Positions 26,692 to 37,500 of a stretch of 64,000 bases of DNA are shown in pieces; the stretch's first letter is position 1; each line of letters opens with the position of its first letter. The translations under genes were made by a program, and so were the position numbers. Source of the DNA: Aldrovandia affinis (taxonomy: Eukaryota; Chordata; Actinopteri; Notacanthiformes; Halosauridae); the NCBI GenBank assembly GCA_029706075.1, contig JAINUG010000026.1, positions 5,412,674 to 5,476,673 on the forward strand, given 5' to 3'. The notes beneath the pieces are model-generated. The model had not been told where the DNA came from and made no database searches. It was given only the letters and a program-made list of their open reading frames with translations.

Positions 26692-26788
26692 ATTATGCGG
26701 CTTGTTAAACACAACAAAACATATATAGTTTTTGTGAATATATATATAGATATAGATTTTTTTTGTTTTGTTTAACAAGCCGCATAAT
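26692..26788. repeat. 97-bp inverted repeat with AT loop
   Basis: Arms 26692-26719 and 26761-26788 match at 27 of 28 positions and start ATTATGCGGCTTGTTAAACA. The 41-nt spacer is TATA-rich. Confidence 0.8.
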
Positions 26789-28776
26789 TCACTTGACTAC
26801 AGCCGTCCCCGACTCCAAACACATTGTACCACTGATGAACTCTGTTACTATGTACACTTTGTTGCTAAAGTTTAACGTCACTGAACCAATCCCGCGTGCC
26901 ACTGCTGGGGCAAGCCCTGAGAACTTCTGCCATAAGCAAACAGCGGTTTTATTTACCAGTCTAACAACGCTTTTTAAAATAATACCATTGGTCCAGGATA
27001 CCACACACTGGTAATCTCCTGTTTACCCTTCTGCACAGTAGGCCTCCACTCGGGCCAAGAGTGTGCAGCCTCTATTAATCTTGACTAAACCCATCAGCTT
27101 TTTTCCTGTTTTGAGTTAGGGAATTTCCTTCGTTCCCCTGCGCGCTATGCCAAACGCACCCTGTCGAAGCAGATTGTGTCAGCGCCTACATCACTCTGTC
27201 TATCCATATTTCCAGCAATGCCTTTGTTTCTGGGACAAGAAGGATTTGTCTTGTCAAAACGAATTTGGTCCTATTAGCAGATTTTCAGTCGTAATATTCA
27301 GTGCTGTCTAGGCTCAGAGATTCAGCCCCACAGATTTGTCAGAGGAACAGAAAACAAGATGTTTTATGTTCTCACTGCCACTGCACGGTGTAATTTAAGA
27401 GTGTTTTCTTGTTGTAATTTACACGCTGTTGCATATCCACGCTGATCAGTTAACATATGGAAAAAGATGATTTCACTTAGATTCCATTTAAATTCAAATT
27501 AATATTAGAGCACGACCTTGAATAAATGGAGAACTGGATACTCAAATGGTTTATGAAGGCCAATTAGATTAGGTTGAGCGTGATCATTCAGCTACAGTAA
27601 AATCATTCACAGACACAGTGCAGTAATTGTTGCTCAGAAAAAACCCAGACATCCCCAGTGAGCATGGAAGGAGGAAATGTTTCCTCCTACTTAAAAGCAA
27701 TTAAGTTATCGTTAGCTATCCTTAGCTTCTGATCTCCTCAATTCCTTGCATCATAAAAGAGGTATAACTGTGCTGTGCTTGGTGGGGATCAGCACAGGCT
27801 AGCAGAGGGAGAGCACAGCCAGTCTTAGCTAAACGGGCCCAGCTGCATCATTTCCTGTCCGTTGTTTGATAAAAAAACAAATGACCTTTCGGGTCTTTCA
27901 GCGGAGCTAGCTGTAAGCAAGCAACTATTTTTAAGACGACAACTTTTTTTAATCCACAGTTGCTTTTGTCTCTTATTTTTGGCAACCCAATCACCCTCTT
28001 GTGGAAAGGGTGGAGAGAGTGTGGAGACGGGGCAGGGTGCCAGACAGGTCTCAAACTCCCAAAGCAAAGCCATCAAGGCACCATTAAGCTGGCTGCCGTG
28101 AGCTCCAAGAAGCCCCAGTTTTGGAAGGACAAACAATGATAATGGCTCCGAGCACTTAAGAGTGGGCACAGGGCTTCAAAGCCAGGGGTGGAAGATCACA
28201 CACGGGGCTATGGGAGAGAGCACCAAGGGGCTCTCACAGTCTCATGCATTCCAGCAGTCTGGTTTGGACAGGAGCCTAGGGAATCATAACTGTGCTCATT
28301 GAACCTTTCTTCTTCACCCTCAATGGGTGCATTTTTGTACAGCGCAAACCATACTGTTGACAAGAATAAACAGGGCCTTATTTGGAGCGGTGATTGATAT
28401 CCGGCCGACGTTGCCGTCGGGTTGAGTAACAGGTTGCGGATCCTCTGGGATTGCTCCATGTTTGGACTGATGCCACGGCGCGCGGGAGCTGGACCGAGTG
28501 CCTCCGTACAGCTTTTTAACCCGAGGGTCCCCAAAATAATAATTTACCCAGGTCCTGATTAATGTGCTGCAACACTGAGGCCAGCGCATGGATTCCTCTC
28601 TCCTCCGCATACTTGCCTTTTCCGTTCAGCAAAATAAATACCAAGCTCTTCTCAGGTATGTGAAAAAACAGGGGTACTGCGTTCCCTCACATTATTTTGC
28701 AAACATGTATTTACGTTTAAAATAAAAGCCAATACCAATAAACAACTGTCCAGGTAGCAAATGCTCCTTCAACCAC
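26789..28776. other. No gene found; possibly conserved block near 28.4 kb
   Basis: GC content rises at about 28,370-28,620 without a recognisable product on either strand. The open frames there could be part of an unknown exon or a regulatory element; I cannot decide. Confidence 0.45.
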
Positions 28777-29177
28777 AGCTACTGGGATGTGCATAAACTA
28801 CTTTGTATCAAAGTGAGGAGGACAGACACCTGTTTGCAGGAACCAGCCTGTGAAATGGCTACAGAGTTTTACCATCCCAAGAACACACTTTTGGCATGTT
28901 CTACACAAATGTTTCATTCTTTGATGAAACAAGAGACAATATTCCCTTGGTGAAAATGTACAAAGGTAATCATCAGACAAATAAACTTCTTGCATGTGTT
29001 GTTCCATAAAACGTCTGATTGCTAAAATGGAGATCCCCTACAATTGATCTACAGTATGTTTCTTGATTCCTATATTTAGATTTTGACTCTCATTTGTAAT
29101 GATATGAATTTATAACTGTTAAAGCTTGTTTTTTCCAAGGGAATCCCAAACTCCCTCACAGGCATATTGTAGGCCTA

Positions 29178-30780
29178 CAGTGCCTATAGAAAGTCATCAT
29201 ACCCTTTTGAAATAGTCACTTTTTTTTGTCTTACAGCCTGAAATGAAAGTACATAAAATCCATCTTTTTCCAGCTTTATTTACACATTTGCCTTACAACA
29301 TTCAAGTGAAAAAAAGGGGCACAATTTCTGATAATTAATAAAAAAATGAAAAACTAGAATAACAGGGTTGGAAAAGTGATCAGTCCCCTTAGAATAACCA
29401 TTATAAACTTGCTCAGGTATAACCAATCACCTTCCAGATCACACACCAAGCTAATTGGCCTCCACCTGACATTGATTGTAGTGGTTTTGATTATTTCACA
29501 ATAAAACCAGCTGTTCCTTGAGGATTCCACTCCTAGTAGTGCATGGCAACGCAAAGAATTCACCATGGCTGGAAAGGTGCTTTCAAAAGGACTCCGGGAT
29601 AAAGTTGTGGATAGGCACAAGTTAGGAGAAGGATATAAAAATATTTCAAAGGCTTTAACTATCCCTCGGAGTACCGTTCAGAGTATTATTAAGAAGTGGA
29701 AGGCATATGGCACCACCCACACCTTGCCAAGATCTGTCCGTCCCTCCAAACTGGATGACCGAGCCAGAAAAGATTGATCAAGGAAGCTACCAAGAGGCCA
29801 ATGGCAACCTTGAAGAAGTTACAAGTCTTAATGGCAGAGATTGGGCGATCTGTGCATGTGACAACAATCTCACAAGCTTTACACAAAGCTGGCCTGTATG
29901 GCAGGGTGGGAAGAAAGAAGCCTCTTCTGAAAAAGTGTCATACTGAGTCTCGTTTACGTTATGCGAAGAAACACATAGAAGATTCTGATGCCATGTGGCA
30001 AAAGGTTATATGGTCAGATGAGACCAAGATTGAACTTTTTGGACTGAACTCCAAGCGCTATGTTTGGTGGAAACCAAACACAGCACACCACCCAAAACAC
30101 ACCATACCTACAGTGAAGCATGGTGGTGGCAGCATTATTTTGTCTGGGTGTTTCTCTTCAGCGGGGACTGGGCAATTGGTCAGGATTGAAGGGAAAATGG
30201 ATGCTGCGAAGTACACCCAAGTTCTTGTGGAAAACCTGCGGCCCTCTGCTAGACAGCTGAAGATGGGCAGGTGGTTCACCTTCCAGCACGACAACGACCC
30301 AAAACACACCGCCAAAAAAACAACATAGTGGCTAAAGGACAGGAAGGTGAATGTCCTTGAGTGGCCTAGTCAGAGCCCTGACCTAAATCTGATCTGGTCA
30401 GGGCTCTGATCAGAACATCTGGCGATGGACTTGAAGAGTGCAGTTCATTGCCGCTCACCACGAAATTTGCAAGGAATAATGGGCAAATATTGCCCAATCT
30501 AGGTGCGCAAAGCTGGTAGAGACATATCCAAACAGACTGATGGCTGTAATTAAAGCAAAAGGTGCCTCTACAAAGTATTAAATCAGGGGACTGATCACTT
30601 TTCCAACCCTGTTATTCTAGTTTTTCATTTTTTATTAATTATCAGAAATTGTGCCCTTTTTTTTCACTTGAATGTTGTAAGGCAAAATGTGTAAATAAAG
30701 CTGGAAAAAGATGGATTTTATGTACTTTCATTTCAGGCTGTAAGACAAAAAAAGGGTATGATGACTTTCTATAGGCACTG
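29178..30780 (+). mobile_element. Tc1-like element copy 1
   Basis: 1603 bp with inverted terminal repeats of about 210 bp beginning CAGTGCCTATAGAAAGTCAT, flanked by TA on both sides. A disrupted Tc1-type transposase lies between. Long terminal repeats with internal motifs are typical of fish Tc1 families. Confidence 0.95.
29565..30553 (+). pseudogene. Tc1-like transposase, broken (copy 1)
   Basis: The frame starts [20 protein letters not shown], with a paired helix-turn-helix region ([20 protein letters not shown]). It shifts frame at about 29,767 by loss of one base relative to the other copy, then runs on to the first catalytic Asp (WSDETKIEL) and the second (FQHDNDPKH). A stop interrupts it at about 30,326. 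The block that carries the third catalytic residue in the other copy is damaged by a templated insertion at 30,383-30,408. The family cuts and pastes at TA sites with a DD34E catalytic triad. This copy cannot make an intact protein. Confidence 0.93.
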
Positions 30781-30782
30781 TA

Positions 30783-32108
30783 TATACTTTGAAATTATTG
30801 ACAAGGTCCTGAATGGTGTATAACTTAGTGAACATACCACCCATGTAGATATAATAGTTAAGATAAAAGTATGAAAGTAAAGAGTACATAAACTCCAAAG
30901 AAGGAGTAATGAGGCATTCAATCTAAACCGATCCCTAACTTTGACTAACAGTATTATTTTTCTCATGTATTTGCCAACGCATTTTAGATTCTTGTATAAA
31001 ATTCATTGTTTGTTTTCATAACTCCCCAATGTGTGATGAAGTGAAATAATTTAAGTGCAATTTAATGCAATGCATGCTAAAATCCATTATTCAAAGTTAA
31101 GGACAAAGCACTATAGCAGTTGAGAAAGCCCACGCCCCCAAATCATAGCAAGACAAATGAATACAGTGTCCATGCAGGGGTTTAAGTCCCGGCAGGAAAG
31201 TGAACTTTAGTGAACTAGTCTGAGTGAGATGAGATAAGACTTAACTCTCTCCCCTCCTGGCGGTATCGTGGGAATGGCCCCAACGCATTGTCCATACCCA
31301 GAGTCCCTCCTACCATTGTCCTCCGACATGCCACGTTCTGTCAGGGTGCCCCCTCATTGTGCACCGCCGCCATGGGCAAGTGGGTGTGAATGTGACAGTA
31401 GCAATTCTTCTCTTCGCTACATACCGCATGGAGACCTGAAGCCTTACTGGACAAGGACAAAACTGAGGGGAAGTTTTTTTTTTTTTTTTTTTGCATTTAT
31501 CTATAATTAGGCTACCTATTGCTAATTGCATTTCTATCTGAGTCAACGTCTCTGTTCTTCTACTTCATCTTATACCAGACCTACTATAGCCTACATCTGT
31601 GTTAATGAGAAATACTTTTCTTTCTTTCCGCAAATGAGAATAAATAATTGCTTATTAAATGCTATGTCAATCGTTTCAAAGTGTAAATAAAGATGGCAAT
31701 GTCTACACGCTGTTATGGACCTGTGTGAGCAAGTGCCCAATGTGTTTCTGTCGCACATTTATTTTGATGTTGTGTACAGTAAAGGTGCACGAGCAGGATT
31801 TGCCAGACATTGTGTTTGCCTATCTTCTATGTTCCGGTGTGCCCGCAACATAGTTTCCCGGCTGATCTAGAGCAAGCACGGACAAATCCATGTTACCCAT
31901 CGATTTGTAAAAAAAAGAAAAGAAAAGAAAAGAAATATGTAAAAACCCACGTTCATTAACGTGATTTCTGTTTTAGCCGTGGGAAAATGTGCTTCCTCGT
32001 AAACAGCACATTTACAGAAAAGCAGAACACAATATGCAGGGACGATGCTTTGGGGGATTAGATTTCCTGTGTTTGAATGAAATGAAACATTCCCTTCAGA
32101 GACAGGAA
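30783..32108. other. No gene found; simple-sequence tracts
   Basis: Contains a T18 run at about 31,475-31,492 and an AAAAG tract at about 31,912-31,936. No coding region is supported. Confidence 0.55.
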
Positions 32109-32113
32109 CCTTG

Positions 32114-32596
32114 TGTGACGGCACGTCCCGCTGTTCGCCACCAGAGGGCGGCATTGGGCACTTGAGTTTTTCCCTAATTACCGTACCTTATTGGATTATT
32201 GTTTAATGGTTTCATTGTCTTGCTTGTTTAAATTGATTATTGTTTCAGTGTTTTCACCTGTGTCTCGTTTACGTTCACTATTTAAGTTGTCTGCTTTCAT
32301 TGATCTGTGCTCAGTCTTGAGTTTCTCTTCCCTGTTACTGCCAGCGGTTTCATGCTTACCAGGACTCATTTGGGTTTACCTCTTTGTCTTTGTGTTATGT
32401 TGGATTTACTGTTTTCGAGTTATGTTTTTGGGAACTGTGTTTGTTCCACTTTTGTTTGTTAGCTGTTTAGTGTTTGTGTTACCTTCTGTCACATTTGTAC
32501 TGCCCAGAGCTTTATCATTACAGTAAAGATTTTCATTTCTCATCGCATCTCTGTCTCCGCGCTTGGGTTCATTATATCACCAGCCGTCCCCTTACA
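32114..32596 (+). mobile_element. Solo LTR with 5-bp target duplication
   Basis: The 483-bp segment begins TGTGACGGCACGTCCC and ends TTACA, giving the TG...CA termini of an LTR. It is flanked on both sides by CCTTG (32109-32113 and 32597-32601). A TATA-like CACTATTTAAG lies in the middle and an AGTAAAG poly(A)-like signal near 32,522. No internal retroelement sequence is present. This is what remains after recombination between the two LTRs. The superfamily is not determined; Gypsy-type is plausible from the 5-bp duplication. Confidence 0.82.
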
Positions 32597-32601
32597 CCTT
32601 G

Positions 32602-34436
32602 TCTATACGAGATGATAAGGCTGGCATCCCTCTGTGTGGAACAAAGCTCTAGTGGAGCCCCCCTGTGCAGAATTCTGCCCTCATAAAGCTTGACCACAAT
32701 GGACCATTATTACAAAGTCATGTTTCAGAATTTGATCGGGCCCTTGATAGGGGCCAAACAGCACCAATACACAGACACAAAAATCTATTGCATGTAATAC
32801 GTTATCGCCTACTCAGGAAACATCTGCACTGGGTTTTTAGAACAACTGAAGGTTACGAACAATGTAATAGTGGCTAATTAAATAATTAAATGTATAGAGA
32901 ATGGGTCATGGCCTTTGCAACCCAAGGTCTGTGTTGCCATGAAAAACATTGTTTCGAGACAAATCTTACAGGCTGCCATGCACAACAATAAGACTATGAT
33001 GATTTTCTGTGCCATTAATTGTGCCACTAATAAAATACATTTAAAAAAGTTATAACTTCCGTTTGTAGGTGAGGGAACATGTAGTTTGGCACATTTTTTT
33101 CATATTCTAAATATTTATTCAACTGAATATTTTCGTAAGAAATTCAGGTTACTGAACTGCTCAAAGGTGCAACAGCCATACCTCATCTGGGATACGATCT
33201 GGCAAGCCGAGATCCTTAACTACTACCACACACTGTTTTCCCAATAACACAACATCATACTTGGCCACTGCTGCTCCCATGGGTTCTATTAGGAACACAG
33301 ATAACATGGAGTCATTAGCACAATTGTAATTTATTTCAGTCACTTTCATTTATGTGGTGGAAATAAAATATATTCTTATTCTTATCTAATATAAAATTTT
33401 TGCTTTACTGTACATTTCTCAATAGTTTAACATTTAGCATTTATTTATGTTGTAACACTATATTTACACATGTTGTTCTCTGGTGAAAAAGACAGATGCA
33501 GTTGTGACAACAGCTGTTTCCGGCAAATATTTGATGTCTCACTAATGGTATACTGGTTAATATTTGGAATTTTACGTGATTACTGCCGTTCAAACATCTG
33601 GAAATGTGCACAATCCATTTGAGAAACTGGCAGCCAATCCCTTAACAAAGAAGAAGCAGCAATGAGTATGGGATGCCATCTAGTGGAACATATAACATAC
33701 GTGATAAAGAGTAAGCTTGCACATGAACTAACTTTTTTAACTCAGTTAAAAAAGTCTGGTCTTTCAATGCTGACAAAACCAGCTGTAATGATCCCCACCA
33801 CACACATATATAAATGTATAGTAAATACAAATGCATATGCTAATATCAAATTAATATTACAAAAGTTACGGGAACAAAACAATGTATTATGTAAGTATAA
33901 TATGTAATTTTGCAAATCGATTGTAATCACTATACATTTGTATAGTACATATAAATATTAAAAGCAAATATTAAACTGAATGCAGTAATTATAGAATTAA
34001 ATTAAAAAAGCAAAGACAAACAAAGAACCATTGCATAGTTTATATACAGTAGAATAATTACAATTATTAGCCACATATTGGCCACATGAGAGGGCAGTAA
34101 GTACATTGTAAATACACAGCAATGCATAGTAGGGCCTATCTATAAAGTAACAAAAACTTGATAGAACACAGTGTTTCAGTAACAGTAACAGTAACAGTAA
34201 AATATGTATTACAATTGTGCACAAAGTAGCGCCTCCATAACTAACACAAGAGTCTTAGTCAAATCATGGCGAGCCACAGAAACCGTCTTCTCCTGGAGGC
34301 CCGAGCGCCTCTGTCTTGTTATCAGCAACATCAGAGCAAATTGTGTATTACTTTTCATATGTGCATTACTTTTCATATCCAGCAGATGTCCCCCTAAAAA
34401 ATAATACACACAAGTACTTTTTCCGACGGTGGTAAA
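32602..34436. other. No gene found upstream of cops8
   Basis: AT-rich sequence ending in the cops8 promoter region. A CAGTAA hexamer tract (four units) lies at 34177-34200. The first exon of cops8 may begin anywhere in the last 100 bases. Confidence 0.5.
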
Positions 34437-34448
34437 GGAAGTGACGTC
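34437..34448 (+). promoter_or_regulatory. Candidate cops8 promoter element (ETS/CRE composite)
   Basis: The string GGAAGTGACGTC lies 36 bases upstream of the cops8 ATG. GGAAGTGACGT-type composites of an ETS core and a CREB/ATF half site are common in TATA-less housekeeping promoters, and no TATA box is visible just upstream. The assignment is by motif and position only. Confidence 0.45.
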
Positions 34449-34483
34449 TGGTTTATGTTCCGATTCGAATCAAGTTGTCCAAG

Positions 34484-34555
34484 ATGCCAGCGGCGGTGGT
34501 GATGGGCGAAAATTACGATAAACTATTGGAACAATGCGAGGCACAGGAGCTAGAG
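34484..34555 (+). CDS. cops8: cops8 coding exon 1
   Basis: This exon encodes the first 24 residues, beginning MPAAVVMG and ending EAQELE, and closes in phase 0 at a GTACTT donor. The N-terminus is two residues shorter than the human one. The start ATG is the only one in frame with the conserved [11 protein letters not shown] stretch apart from an internal Met at residue 7. A at -3 gives an acceptable initiation context. Confidence 0.92.
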
Positions 34556-37500
34556 GTACTTGTTTTCATAACTATGGCTTTTATTCAAACATAGTCAGTT
34601 GGTGTGGTCGCTGACTTGGTGAATTAGCTGAATTAGCTGAACTAGCTAGGTAGCTAGCTAGCTAGCTAGACAGACGTGCTGTTAGCAGCCGGGTGTGTGG
34701 GCGAACTTGTTTGCGGCTACACCTTGCGTGTGGCACAATTGATAGCTTGTCTCACTTTTGTGCAGTGTCAGTCATGAAATCGAATGGAAACTTTCTTGTT
34801 TACATGCGTGTAAGGCATTCCTAGCGTGCATGGTTATATAGAATGAGCTGCAGCCGGCATTCGCTAAGATGGCCCAGTGAAAACTTAATTTCAGCAGGTA
34901 ACTTAACGGCGCTAGCTATGGTAGATGTCGATGATAGAGGCACTAGTTATGATAGATATGATAGAGCTAGTTGTCATATTATAATTACAATTGTCATGGT
35001 TAAGTACGGTAAGTTATCTTGCTAATGCTAACGTGGCAGTGCCATTACGTTGCATAGCATGTTGCGTTAGCTAGCTGACTGGTTCACTATTTAGCGATCT
35101 AGCTAGCTTCAGAATGTGTATTAGCAAGTGAATTTATGTTGCTGTTCAGCTTGCTGTGGGATACAGTCAAGCTAGCTAGACAAGTTATTTAGCAGAGTTA
35201 AGCTTAACTTCGTCAATAGCTGTCTAAAGATGTTTTTACGTCTGTGTGGTTCTGTGTGGCTCAGTAGGTAGAGCACGGCGCTGACAACGCTTAGGTTGTG
35301 GGTTCGATTCCCACTGGGACCACATATACTGAAAAATGTATGCATTCACTACTGTAAGTCGCTTTGGATAAAAGCGTCAGCTAAATGGCATATGTAATGT
35401 AATATGTACGTCGCGTCACCTAACCTAGCTAGCAAACACCATGTGGGTTATAGCAAACATATGGGTTATTCCGTGCTAGATGTAGCTACTTTAACTACTT
35501 AACGAGCATTGATTAGTTGAATCAGGTGTGTTGGTGGTGGACTTTTAACAAATACTTGGACCGGCTGGGGGTACTCGAGGAGAAGTTTGAGGACCACTGA
35601 TTTAGATTTTAGGTGGGTCAAGAGTATGAGTGAATTTGTGGTGAACTTTGATTTAAATAAGCTATAATATTAGATTTGAAACCCATTACCCAGGTCATTA
35701 AGAGTCTAACGAGGAGCTATGTGAGTATTTTTAATTTCCACACTTTTAATTTTTTTCTTTTCCAAGTTAAATAAATAAAAGGAGAATTATAAATGTCTAT
35801 AATATCCTTTTCTAGCATTCGCAAGAACTAGGTGAATGTTTCTTCCAAAATCTGGATGGACAGCCTACCTCTTCATACACTTAGCATGGCGTACTCATCA
35901 TGTGCTAATAGTTGTAATCCATGTACAGCACTAATTAACTTCTCCGGCATATCCAGGCTCCTGGCGGAATCGCTACCCCCCAGGTGTATGCACAGCTCCT
36001 GGCCTTGTATCTCCTGCACAATGACATGTGAGTTCCTAAACACTAACACAGGCTACTGTTCAGCCATTGGGGTTCATGTTAGATGGTAAGAAGGAATGGT
36101 TAAGTATGTATTGGTAACAGCATTGTTGTTGTTTTAAAGCAAAGGAAAATTAAATTGCGGTAAAATAAAATGTATGTAAAGTCTCCAGGACTGGGAGGTT
36201 GGGAACCACTGCTGTAGAGCACACTAGTGCATTGTGAATGTAAATGGCATGACCTTCTGGTTATGGAGAGGGGTCAGTTGTTCTGAGTTTGTGCATTTGG
36301 TGACATCTTATAAGCATGCTTGGCTTTTAAAGGCAAGCTGACAACTCTGTCCAATTCAGTGGTATAGTGTGTAGGTACAAACATGCGTAGATCTCTCCTT
36401 TAACTGTGATGAGTTTCATTGCATAGTTGCGTGTTTTTAAAAGGTTTCATGTTAACTTCACGCTGAATGCTGAAACACGCATAACCTTCCATCTCTTCCT
36501 CTTGTGAAGTTATTCCTAAGGTCTGTCAGCAGCTATAAATGGTCTGTAGTAACATTATTTTTATGGACATTTTTTTACATTTATATGAGCAGTATTCAAC
36601 CTGCATGTACACCTATGCATAAACCAGTGCAATATTCTCTGGCACCAGATTAGTGTAATATACATGTGGAACAAGCCCATCCTGTCCATGATTTCCTAAG
36701 ATGTCCATGTAGCACTGAATAGGACTGATTCAGTCAAAGCCCTAAAGTGCAAGGTGATCTGACGCGTCCCTTAACCCAGTCCGTAATCAGCAGCAGAATT
36801 GGCAGGATAATGTCCAAAAAAAGACACTTCATTTTTAACAAAAAGTTTAGATCCAATTCATTTGGATCCAGAGGAGCAGTTGTGAAGAAATGTGAAGAAG
36901 CGCCTCCACCACACCAAAGTACTGTCCTGACACTTGAGGAATTTGCTCTTCTCTGTTTGCAGGAATAATGGCCGGTATCTTTGGAAGCGGATTCCACAGG
37001 CTATAAAAACTGTAAGTATTGTTTATTATACAGCATGTATAATAACTTTATATGGAAGTGGCTCCCATTAACAAGCCACGCTATTATGTAAAGTATCTAA
37101 TATGTCACAGTAATGGTTAGAATACAAGGAAGTAAAAGTAAGTACATTTATTTAAAAATAAATAAAAATAAATGCATATCAAAAAATAAAAAAAATTCTC
37201 AAAAACACGTGTCACAATTATTGGCACCCTTAGAAATTCGTATGAACAAAATATGAATGAAGTATATTCCCATTTATATTTCTTTTTACATTTTTAAAAA
37301 TGTATTATTAAGTTCACCTGAGTCTTTAGGAACTCTTACGTGGTCATCCATGACTTCCTGTTTCACTGGGGTATAAATATGAGGTGACACACAGGCCAAA
37401 CTCCCTTAGTCATCCATCAACATGGGGAACAAAACACAAATGAAATGAGACAAAGGGTTGTTGGCCTTCATAAATCAGGCAATGGCTGTAAAAAAATAGC

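Larger units (their letters stand above)
28777..30780 (+). repeat. 2-kb unit, copy 1: 5' flank plus Tc1-like element
   Basis: This stretch recurs in reverse orientation at 39749-41770. The first 400 bp (28777-29177) are not part of the transposon itself but match the flank of the other copy with roughly 2% differences by eye. Homology begins at AGCTACTGGG and stops at the transposon's 3' end. Confidence 0.9.

Noticed and set aside
28320..28610. 96-aa minus-strand frame and a plus-strand frame from 28,588 as possible exons
   Set aside because: Higher GC content made them worth a look, but neither resembles a known protein and no supported splice partner was seen. Left as a possible conserved block only.
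32191..32526. 111-aa hydrophobic frame that looks like a membrane protein
   Set aside because: It lies wholly inside the solo LTR (32114-32596). T-rich DNA translates to Leu/Phe/Val runs by composition.
35250..35325. Possible tRNA gene
   Set aside because: The A and B boxes are good but the sequence continues into a SINE tail, and a second copy with the same tail exists at 42,945-43,088.
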